Assembly: GCA_003449495.1 (NCBI GenBank) | Contig: DMHJ01000213.1 | Span: 1 to 5,244, forward strand | DNA length: 5,244 nucleotides | Origin: Clostridiales bacterium UBA8153 | GTDB lineage: Bacteria > Bacillota > Sulfobacillia > UBA8153 | Direction of reading: 5' to 3' | Made by a program: the position numbers and the translations under genes | The notes under the pieces: generated by a model | Told to the model about the DNA's origin: nothing | The model's database searches: none | The model's input: only the letters and a program-made list of their open reading frames with translations | Shown: in pieces, positions 1-4,602 of the stretch | How the letters are laid out: every line of letters begins with the position of its first letter | Numbering within the stretch: the stretch's first letter is position 1

Positions 1-1
1 T

Positions 2-301
2 CTCCACCGCATGCTCATCGCCCCGGCGGGAGCCGCCGGGCGCCTGGTCAGCGTTATCACTTCTGCCGGTCTGGAGCCGGAAGCAGAGTACGGTGGCGGC
101 GCCTGTAGCGGCTGCCGGGTGTGTGCGCGGAGTTGTCCGGTGGGAGCCCTGTCGGAAACCGGTGAGTTTGACCGGCACCGGTGCTACGCCCACTTGCTGG
201 CGGTAGCGAGGGTTCACCGCGAGCTGGGATTGGCCGACGCGTGTGGCAAGTGCGTCTGTGGACCCTGCGGCAGCCGGGAGGAAGCCATGGAAGGGCCGTA
301 G
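2..301 (+). CDS. 4Fe-4S double-cluster protein, QueG-like (COG1600-type), C-terminal part only
   Basis: The reading frame is open from the left edge, so the true start lies upstream; the ATG at 11 is probably internal. The visible 99 residues begin with a stretch resembling the end of the catalytic region of epoxyqueuosine-reductase-like proteins (RLVSVITSAGLEPEAEY). A classical cluster motif follows, with C35, C38, C41 and C45 and then Pro (CxxCxxCxxxCP). A spacer containing FDRHRCYAHLL, typical of the family, contributes C61. A second Cys group sits at C81, C84, C86 and C89 (CGKCVCGPC). Known family members carry two [4Fe-4S] clusters that pass electrons to a corrinoid or related cofactor; the substrate here cannot be told. 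The chain ends soon after the second Cys group, without the C-terminal helical repeats of true QueG, so this is more likely an uncharacterised paralogue. The stop is TAG at 299-301. Family assignment is fairly sure, function is not. Confidence 0.75.
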   Translation, partial: LHRMLIAPAGAAGRLVSVITSAGLEPEAEYGGGACSGCRVCARSCPVGALSETGEFDRHRCYAHLLAVARVHRELGLADACGKCVCGPCGSREEAMEGP

Positions 302-332
302 GGAGCGGGGACGCCAGGCAACCCGGGCAAGA

Positions 333-358
333 CCGCTTAAGCGGCCCGGCCCCGGGCC
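333..358. repeat. Two abutting palindromes downstream of the Fe-S gene
   Basis: CCGCTTAAGCGG (333-344) is a perfect 12-base palindrome. It overlaps by two bases a second inverted repeat, GGCCCGG / CCGGGCC (343-349 and 352-358). The second could form a very GC-rich hairpin in RNA, but no T-run follows it, so it is not a standard intrinsic terminator. It may still help end the upstream transcript, or it may be a protein-binding site. The bases are certain; any role is inference. Confidence 0.4.
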
Positions 359-376
359 GGCCGTGGTGCATCATCC

Positions 377-406
377 TCGACAGTTGGTGGATCCTCATGC
401 TATCAT
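377..406 (+). promoter_or_regulatory. Candidate sigma-A promoter for the SCP2 gene
   Basis: TCGACA (377-382) and TATCAT (401-406) each match the housekeeping consensus (TTGACA, TATAAT) at five of six positions and are separated by 18 bases. This is one of the few A/T-richer spots between the two plus-strand genes. Transcription would start near 413, giving an untranslated leader of about 107 bases before the SCP2 start at 520. No operator is recognised. Alternatively the gene could be read through from the Fe-S gene. Confidence 0.5.
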
Positions 407-433
407 GAGCAAGGAAGACGTTACCAGGTAGGG

Positions 434-451
434 CCGGCCACCCTCGGCCGG
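434..451 (+). other. Hairpin in the SCP2 leader
   Basis: CCGGCC (434-439) and GGCCGG (446-451) are complementary around a six-base loop, inside the inferred untranslated leader. A competing smaller stem, GGGC (450-453) with GCCC (461-464), overlaps it. No T-run follows, so it is not a terminator. It may be only a by-product of GC-rich sequence. Confidence 0.25.
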
Positions 452-505
452 GCAAGGCAAGCCCGTACCGTGCATTCAGGATGACGCGAAGACCGCATAT
501 ACTGC

Positions 506-514
506 AAGGAGGGG
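506..514 (+). promoter_or_regulatory. Ribosome binding site fixing the SCP2 start
   Basis: AAGGAGGGG lies five bases before the ATG at 520. It selects that codon over the in-frame ATG at 481, which has no comparable site before it. Confidence 0.85.
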
Positions 515-519
515 CGATT

Positions 520-864
520 ATGACCGATGCGGCTACCATCTTCAGTGCGCTGGCCCACCACCTCCAAGAGCGCGGCGGTCAGCTGACCGGCGTCGACGGT
601 GTGTTCCAGTTCATCGTCACCGGGGAAGGCGGTGGCGACTATCACCTCACGGCGGCTAAGGGAGCCGCCTCCATCCATCCGGGCCGCGCGGGTTCCCCGG
701 ACGTGACCGTCACCGTTGCCGCCCAGGATTTCGCCTTGCTGGTCAAGGGAGAGCTCAACCCGATGTCCGCCTTCTTCAGCGGACGACTGCGGGTGAGTGG
801 TGACATGGGCCGGGCCATGCAGCTGCAGTCGATACTCTCCCAGTCACAGCACCGGACCGGCTGA
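520..864 (+). CDS. SCP2 sterol-carrier-like domain protein
   Basis: A complete 114-residue protein that is essentially one SCP2 domain. The family signature is clear in the second half: a beta strand PDVTVTV (60-66), the helix AQDFALLVKGELNPMSAFF (68-86, equivalent to the family's DFxxLxxGxLNPxxAF), then SGRLRVSGDMGRAMQLQSIL (87-106, the family's GKLKxxGDxxxAMxLxxL). There is no signal peptide or membrane segment, so it should be cytoplasmic. SCP2 folds have a hydrophobic tunnel that binds lipids or acyl chains; in bacteria and archaea the ligand of these short stand-alone forms is usually unknown. The start at 520 follows a strong Shine-Dalgarno site; the TGA is at 862-864. It appears to be its own transcription unit, 218 bases after the Fe-S gene, with a plausible promoter at 377-406. 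Family assignment is secure, physiological role is not. Confidence 0.9.
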   Translation: MTDAATIFSALAHHLQERGGQLTGVDGVFQFIVTGEGGGDYHLTAAKGAASIHPGRAGSPDVTVTVAAQDFALLVKGELNPMSAFFSGRLRVSGDMGRAMQLQSILSQSQHRTG

Positions 865-1127
865 ATGGGGAGGTAACGCGGAGGGCGAGCGCTAGCGGAA
901 AACGCCATCCGGGCCGGGGGGTCGACCGGGCGGCCGGGGAGCGTCGCCCCCGGAAGGGTAGTGGCAAACCGTTAGCGGACGGCAGTGGTGGAGTTGCGTC
1001 GCCCCGACCGGGGGATGGGCCACGGGTTCAGGCAGGCCACTTCAGGCACGGGCGTGACCTGGTTCTTCCGGTAGCGCAGGCCAGTTTTGACCTGACGGGC
1101 GGCCCTCGCCAGGGGAACACCCTACCC
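865..1127. other. Non-coding stretch between convergent genes
   Basis: No credible coding sequence, tRNA or known RNA is seen. It contains a GC hairpin, CCGGGG / CCCCGG (934-939 and 948-953), with no T-run after it. A ten-base direct repeat GCGTCGCCCC occurs at 941-950 and 996-1005. An imperfect pair built around CAGGCCA...TGACCTG spans roughly 1032-1060 and 1077-1095. CAGGG / CCCTG (1110-1114 and 1125-1129) could also pair. None amounts to a recognisable element; there is no clear terminator for the SCP2 gene. Confidence 0.4.
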
Positions 1128-1154
1128 TGAAAAATAGCATCGACCCATTTTTCA
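1128..1154. repeat. A/T-rich inverted repeat over the DUF421 stop codon
   Basis: TGAAAAAT (1128-1135) and ATTTTTCA (1147-1154) are perfect eight-base inverted repeats around an 11-base loop. The right arm contains the stop codon of the minus-strand DUF421 gene. The A/T stem stands out against the GC-rich surroundings. It sits where convergent transcripts from the SCP2 and DUF421 genes would meet, so it may be a weak bidirectional terminator, although the stem itself lacks G/C pairs. Confidence 0.35.
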
Positions 1155-1861
1155 TGCCCGGTGCTGCCGCCCCGGCGGCATGAGGGTGTATTGGGGACTG
1201 ACGTACAGGCGCCCGCATCCATCCAGCAGGATGCCGGCGGCCGCGCCCGCGGTGCCGGGCCCGCGGTCCCGCAGTTCTTCGTTCCAGTCTTTCCATGGTA
1301 TACCCGGGTGCTTGCAGGTTCGCCGTCAGCGGGCGGCCGTTTTCCACCAGGATCCTCCTGATGCCCGTCCGCGGCACGGAAATTCCCGGCTGGTGCGCGG
1401 CTACCGGCAGATGCTCGGAAGGCTTGAGCACGGTTACCTTTCCGGTAGGCTCCAGGAAGATGTCCTCTAGCTCGGACCAGCTGCTAATGCCGTTCTGCCT
1501 GAGCTGGGAGAGCAGGTCGCTTAGGTTGAAGCGGGCGCGACGCCTGCTTCCCGAGGATCTGGCCTCCTCGCACCAGCTGGGTGGGATGACCTTCCGGCAC
1601 ACTTCTTACTGCCGGAAACTTATGGGAGAGCAATGCCGCGGAGGTCTCCAGCCCTCCAATGACCGCGAGGGTGACAAAGGCTGGACTCAGGGCCAACCCG
1701 GGATCGGCCAAGGTGGCGGCACCTACCGCGCCCAAGATCACCGAAGCAATGAGATCGAGGGCGCTGCAGCACCCAAGCTCCCGCTGACCCATGAGCGTGG
1801 TCAAGATCAACAGGTAGGCATAGACGATGACCGCGCGGGCCACCCCGGCCGGCGCGGGCAT
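1152..1861 (-). pseudogene. DUF421 (YetF/YcaP-type) membrane protein gene with two frameshifts
   Basis: Three consecutive minus-strand pieces in three frames join into one DUF421 protein. Piece one (1861 to about 1543) has three hydrophobic segments (VIVYAYLLILTTLMG; LIASVILGAVGAATL; AFVTLAVIGGLETSAALL), the family motif MGQRELG, and QLVRGGQILGKQ at its end. Piece two (about 1542 to 1282) continues with RRARFNLSDLLSQLRQNGI, LEDIFLEPTGKVTVLK and ILVENGRPLTANLQ. Piece three (about 1280 to 1152) gives EELRDRGPGTAG, GILLDGCGRLYVSPQYTL and TGA. One extra base near 1538-1546 and one near 1275-1284 explain both breaks. Removing them leaves 708 bases, 235 residues, the usual family length. The ATG at 1861 is preceded by GGGAG at eight bases; a TTG at 1876 is an alternative. 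A TATGAT (1888-1893, minus strand) could be a -10 box, without a clear -35. DUF421 proteins are membrane-anchored with a soluble C-terminal domain; their role is poorly known. Otherwise conserved, so recent inactivation or sequencing error. Confidence 0.85.
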
Positions 1862-1930
1862 GTGCTCGGCTCCCAACCAGAAACCCCATCATAGCGTGGC
1901 TTCACCTCATGGGCAGCCTTGACCGTGGCC

Positions 1931-1955
1931 GCCCGGGGCTATACGGAGCCCGGGT
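1931..1955. repeat. GC-rich inverted repeat
   Basis: GCCCGGGGCT (1931-1940) pairs with AGCCCGGGT (1947-1955) around ATACGG, with one bulged G. It lies upstream of the DUF421 gene on the minus strand. No T-run follows in either direction. Possible RNA hairpin or binding site; role unknown. Confidence 0.35.
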
Positions 1956-2049
1956 GGGCATGTAGGTGGCGATGGCGGGGGTGCAGCCGGGGGAAGCTAT
2001 GCCAAAGGAACAGACGCCGAATGGGGAAACCGGAGCTACGCCGGCGACA

Positions 2050-2097
2050 CCCGGGGGAAGGTCCCCGGGGAACGGTCTTGCCGGCCTCAAGGCCGGC
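2050..2097. repeat. Tandem GC-rich hairpins
   Basis: Two perfect seven-base stems lie ten bases apart: CCCGGGG / CCCCGGG (2050-2056 and 2063-2069, six-base loop) and GCCGGCC / GGCCGGC (2080-2086 and 2091-2097, loop TCAA). Neither is followed by a T-run. They may slow or protect the 3' end of the tupBC transcript, or be a dispersed intergenic repeat of this genome. Confidence 0.4.
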
Positions 2098-2269
2098 AGC
2101 ACCACTGCGGCGCAGGTGCGGAGTTACCCCCTGGCCGGTGCCGGCGCGCCGGAGACCCCAGGCCGCCGTTGGGGCCATCCCCGGAGCCGCGGGACCAAGT
2201 GGCCGGCGACGAACAGGCCCCGGCCGAATGCCAGCCCCAGCCCCGGGAAAGACAGCTTCCGTTCCCAAG

Positions 2270-3343
2270 CTAGCTCCGGTTGGGACCATACACCAGCACC
2301 CGTTCGGGATCTACCGACAGCCTCACCGCTTGGCCGGCCCTTAGCCCGCGGCGGTCGGCTTCCTGCTCGCTCACGTACACCACCAGCGGGATGCCGCAGT
2401 CCACTTCCAGCCGGCAGGCGGCGTCCTGCGGCATGACGTGGCGGATGGTCCCGGCGAAGACGTTGGTGGAGGCGCCCCCGTCCACGTCTAGATGGAGGTC
2501 TTGGGGACGCAGGCCGACGGTAACCGGCCCCCCGGCGGCGGCGGCTGCCCGGAGCTCCAGGCCGGGCGCCTGCAGCCGGGTGCAGCCGTTCTCCTGGCAG
2601 GCCATGGCTGGAAACAGGTTTTCCACGCCCAAGAACGCCGCGAGCTGGACTGATCCCGGCCGCCTGAACACCTCCTCCGCCGGGCCCAGCTGCTCCAGTC
2701 TCCCGGCCAAGAGTACCGCTACCGCCCGCGACATCCGGCGGGCCTCGTTGCGGTCGTGGGTCACGAATACGGTGGCGATCCCCAGCGCATCCAGGAGCGC
2801 CAAGAGCTCGGCACAGAAGCTGTGGCGGGTAGGAGCATCCAAGTAGGCCGTGGGCTCATCCAGGAACATGATACTCGGCCGCAGGACCAAGGCCCGGGCC
2901 AGCGCCGTCTTTTGCTCCTCACCTCCGGACAGGCTCGTGATGCCCCGCGTGGCCAGGGAGCCCAGGCCCAGAAGCTCTAGGGTTTCGTGGACCCGCTGCC
3001 GTTCAAGGTGAGGGGGAGTCTTCCGGAGTCTGAGACCGTAAGCCACATTATCGTATACCGTACCTCTGAAGAGGAGAGGGTCCTGGAACACCATGACCAT
3101 CTGTCTCCGCTGTTCCAGGCGCTCTTTGGCATGGCTGAGGACCCGCCCGTGGTAGGCGATCCGGCCGGCTACCGGTGTCTCCAAGAGCCCCAGGAGGCGT
3201 AGCAAGGTACTCTTACCGGAGCCGTTGGGCCCAAGGAGGGTCAGCATGGCTCCGGGCTCCAGGTCCAGCTCCGGTACCGACAATACCGTCCGGCCTTGGT
3301 AGGTCTGCACGAGTCCACGGACGCTTATGGCTGGGGCCGCCAT
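2270..3343 (-). CDS. tupC: Tungstate/molybdate-type ABC transporter ATP-binding protein
   Basis: A complete 357-residue ABC ATPase. Walker A GPNGSGKST is at 38-46, the Q-loop FQDP at 86-89, the signature LSGGEEQKTALAR at 138-150, Walker B IMFLDEPTAYLD at 158-169 and the switch His (VTHD) at 194-197, so it should be catalytically competent. Residues from about 240 to 352 form an extra C-terminal region with VGLRPQDLHLD and a beta-rich segment resembling the TOBE/MOP-type domain of oxyanion and CUT-type importers, which often senses the substrate or regulates activity. It would hydrolyse ATP on the cytoplasmic face of the TupB channel. The ATG at 3343 is preceded by AGGAGGT (3350-3356) at six bases, a site lying inside the end of tupB; the genes overlap by 19 bases, implying translational coupling. 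TAG at 2270-2272. Tungstate rather than molybdate is inferred mainly from the permease. Confidence 0.88.
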   Translation of the reverse strand: MAAPAISVRGLVQTYQGRTVLSVPELDLEPGAMLTLLGPNGSGKSTLLRLLGLLETPVAGRIAYHGRVLSHAKERLEQRRQMVMVFQDPLLFRGTVYDNVAYGLRLRKTPPHLERQRVHETLELLGLGSLATRGITSLSGGEEQKTALARALVLRPSIMFLDEPTAYLDAPTRHSFCAELLALLDALGIATVFVTHDRNEARRMSRAVAVLLAGRLEQLGPAEEVFRRPGSVQLAAFLGVENLFPAMACQENGCTRLQAPGLELRAAAAAGGPVTVGLRPQDLHLDVDGGASTNVFAGTIRHVMPQDAACRLEVDCGIPLVVYVSEQEADRRGLRAGQAVRLSVDPERVLVYGPNRS

Positions 3344-4038
3344 TTGCGCACCTCCTGCTGTTGGGCCATGGTGAGTATGGCATTGACCAAGAACACCAGC
3401 CCCAGCAAAATGACGCTGAGGGCAATGGCCGTAGCGAAACGCCCCATACGAGTCTCCAGCACGGTAGCGGTGGTCAGCACCCGGGTCTGTCCGCGGATAT
3501 TACCTCCCACCATCATCACTGCCCCCACCTCGGAAATCACCCCGCCGAAACCGGCCATGATCGCGGCCAACAGGGGCAGGCGGGCTTCCCGGGCCAAGGT
3601 CCACACCAGCTGGGACGGAGAAGCCCCCAGCGCCTGTGCCTGCCAGACCAGGCGGCGGTCGAGCTGCTGTACGGCAGCGCAGGTGAGGCCGGCGACGATG
3701 GGCAAAGCTATGATGACTTGAGCTATGACCATGGCGACAGGTGTGTACAAGAGGTCGAAGAATCCCAGGGGCCCGCTGCGCCAGAGCAGTATGGACACAA
3801 ACAGCCCCACCACTACCGGAGGCAGGCCCATGCCGGTGTTCACCACTCCCAAGAGGAAGCTGCGGCCGCGAAACCGGAACATGGCCAGCCAGAAACCCAG
3901 GGGCATGCCCAGGGCGACGGCGATGAGAGTGGCGCTTCCAGAGACCTGCAGAGATAACCAAGTTATCTGCAAAAGCTCGCGGTCCCGGGACCACAGCAGG
4001 GCCACGGCCTGCAAGAACCCTTCCCAGACCAGTTCCAC
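3325..4038 (-). CDS. tupB: Tungstate ABC transporter permease
   Basis: A complete 237-residue inner-membrane permease of the binding-protein-dependent family. Hydrophobic segments lie at roughly 26-54, 60-86, 98-118, 153-176 and 203-224. The cytoplasmic EAA-like loop that contacts the ATPase is at about 134-154 (QALGASPSQLVWTL, then LP). Features typical of the TupB subgroup are GLPPVVVGLF (71-80), SEVGAVMMVGGNIRGQTRVL (169-188) and the following TTATVLETRMG. The start is taken as the GTG at 4038, because GGGGAG (4047-4052) lies eight bases before it; this gives the family-typical N-terminus MELVWEGF. The GTG at 4045-4047 would overlap that ribosome binding site. TAA at 3325-3327, overlapping tupC. 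TupB imports tungstate delivered by TupA, feeding tungsten enzymes such as formate dehydrogenases and aldehyde oxidoreductases. No tupA is adjacent. Regulation is probably by the attenuator directly upstream. Confidence 0.9.
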   Translation of the reverse strand: MELVWEGFLQAVALLWSRDRELLQITWLSLQVSGSATLIAVALGMPLGFWLAMFRFRGRSFLLGVVNTGMGLPPVVVGLFVSILLWRSGPLGFFDLLYTPVAMVIAQVIIALPIVAGLTCAAVQQLDRRLVWQAQALGASPSQLVWTLAREARLPLLAAIMAGFGGVISEVGAVMMVGGNIRGQTRVLTTATVLETRMGRFATAIALSVILLGLVFLVNAILTMAQQQEVRKWRPQP

Positions 4039-4058
4039 GGTTCTCACTCCCCGCGTCG

Positions 4059-4095
4059 AAAAAAGACACCGGCACCTGGAGGAAAAGCGCCGGTG
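4059..4095 (-). terminator. Intrinsic terminator / attenuator before tupB
   Basis: On the minus strand CACCGGCGC (4095-4087) pairs with GTGCCGGTG (4075-4067) to give a nine-pair stem with one G-U, closing an 11-base loop. TC and then six T residues (4064-4059) follow. The T-run ends 20 bases before the tupB GTG, leaving room only for the ribosome binding site. A promoter cannot fit after it, so tupBC transcription must read through, which argues for regulated attenuation. It would also stop read-through from the MFS gene. Confidence 0.8.
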
Positions 4096-4224
4096 CGGAT
4101 CAGCCCGGCTCCTTTCCGCAGTGGGGGGCAGCGTGGTTTCCCGCGCGACCGTTTGCGCAACCCAGAGGTGGCGCGTGGCCCGGCCCCTTGGGTGAACAGA
4201 CCTTTAGGGGCACCAGGCTCGGAG
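4059..4224 (-). promoter_or_regulatory. Structured tupBC leader, candidate riboswitch
   Basis: Read on the minus strand, the leader holds a stem GCCCCT / AGGGGC (4211-4206 with 4188-4183, 17-base loop). A hairpin GCGGA / TCCGC (4119-4115 with 4099-4095) with an inner AGC/GCT stem stands just before the terminator. GCCTGGTGC near the 5' end (4218-4210) can pair through eight base pairs and one bulged U with GCACCGGC (4096-4089), which is the 5' arm of the terminator. Pairing of the leader's two ends and terminator formation are therefore mutually exclusive, the layout of a riboswitch with its expression platform. The start CTCCGAGCC and the later GGAAAGG recall, from memory only, the molybdenum-cofactor (Moco/Tuco) RNA motif, which would suit this transporter. 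The cobalamin aptamer was considered and lacks key boxes. No promoter was identified. Attenuation is well supported; the ligand is a guess. Confidence 0.45.
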
Positions 4225-4502
4225 CTATGCCAGCTTGTCCAGGTGCTCTTTCCACGCCGGGCCACCGGATCCCTGCTCCAAGCGGCCGGTCGGCCCGGTC
4301 ACGTGTTGGCCGCATAGTACGAGAACGCCAGCCGTGCCGGCGGAGGCGACCAGGGGCGCGCGGCACATAAGAACACCCAGGCTGGCAGCTGGCGCGAGCG
4401 GCCAGGCCGTAGCCCGGCCAGACGGAGGCCAGTAGCGCGGCGGCGCTCCCCCGGGCGGTCCGCGGTACCCGCCCGGGGTGACACCGGCATACTCCGCGTC
4501 AC
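4225..4502 (-). other. Possible remnant of an unrecognised minus-strand gene
   Basis: Coding signal is weak and patchy. One minus-strand frame ends in VTGPTGRLEQG and PAWKEHLDKLA before TAG at 4225-4227, with good G/C bias at third positions over the last 24 or so codons. Just upstream, bias is better in the neighbouring frame, which reads LAFSYYAANT before a TGA. A one-base loss near 4310 would join them into a short hydrophobic-then-charged C-terminus. Further upstream both frames become arginine- and proline-rich and look non-coding. No start or ribosome binding site is convincing and no family is recognised; it does not resemble the C-terminus of TupA. It may be a decayed gene, or chance in GC-rich DNA. 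The rest of the stretch, up to 4579, holds nothing recognisable. Confidence 0.25.
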
Positions 4503-4579
4503 CGGCGTCTCCGCCAGGGCAGGATGGTGGCCTGGAAAGCTCCCGAAGGCAAGGCACGGGCGACCCCGGTGTGAGGAGG

Positions 4580-4601
4580 AAAACGCACCGGCCGCAGGTG
4601 C
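4580..4601 (-). terminator. Terminator-like hairpin after the MFS gene
   Basis: On the minus strand GCACC (4601-4597) and GGTGC (4589-4585) pair around a seven-base loop, followed by G and TTTT (4583-4580). It begins one base after the MFS stop codon. The stem is short and the T-run only four, so it is a modest intrinsic terminator candidate. Confidence 0.45.
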
Positions 4602-4602
4602 C

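Larger units (their letters stand above)
1862..2269. other. Hairpin-rich stretch without a recognisable gene
   Basis: Open frames exist on both strands but have arginine/proline/glycine-rich composition, no plausible start signals and no recognisable family, as expected of chance frames in GC-rich DNA. The stretch follows the tupC stop on the minus strand. Right after that stop, AGCTT / AAGCT (2267-2271 and 2254-2258) could form a five-base stem followed by GTCTTT on the minus strand, at best a weak terminator. CCGGCGCGCCGG (2141-2152) is a perfect palindrome. Stronger hairpins are listed separately. No substrate-binding protein gene for the adjacent transporter was found here. Confidence 0.45.

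Noticed and set aside
405..431. Eight-codon open frame MSKEDVTR at the candidate promoter, considered as a leader peptide
   Set aside because: Its ATG lies between the -10 box and the predicted transcription start, so it would not be on the transcript, and it has no ribosome binding site.
57..539. 160-codon minus-strand frame across the Fe-S gene end and the SCP2 promoter region
   Set aside because: It opposes a well-supported Fe-S coding frame, starts inside the SCP2 gene and has composition typical of an antisense shadow.
1939..2436. Long open frames on both strands between the DUF421 gene and tupC, and plus-strand frames running into tupC
   Set aside because: Arginine/proline/glycine-rich translations, no ribosome binding sites and no family resemblance; those overlapping tupC are shadows of a certain gene.
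4100..4180. Cobalamin riboswitch in the tupBC leader, suggested by GCTGCCCCCCACTG and GAGCCGGGCTGATCC on the minus strand
   Set aside because: The core box with GGTGAAAATCC is absent, the spacing is too short and the closing B12-box match is poor; a cobalamin switch would also not suit a tungstate importer.
4067..4601. Shared nine-base string TTTTCCTCC (minus strand) next to GC stems at both terminator hairpins, considered as a repeated element
   Set aside because: Similarity does not extend beyond a few bases around it and the stems differ in layout; likely coincidence.
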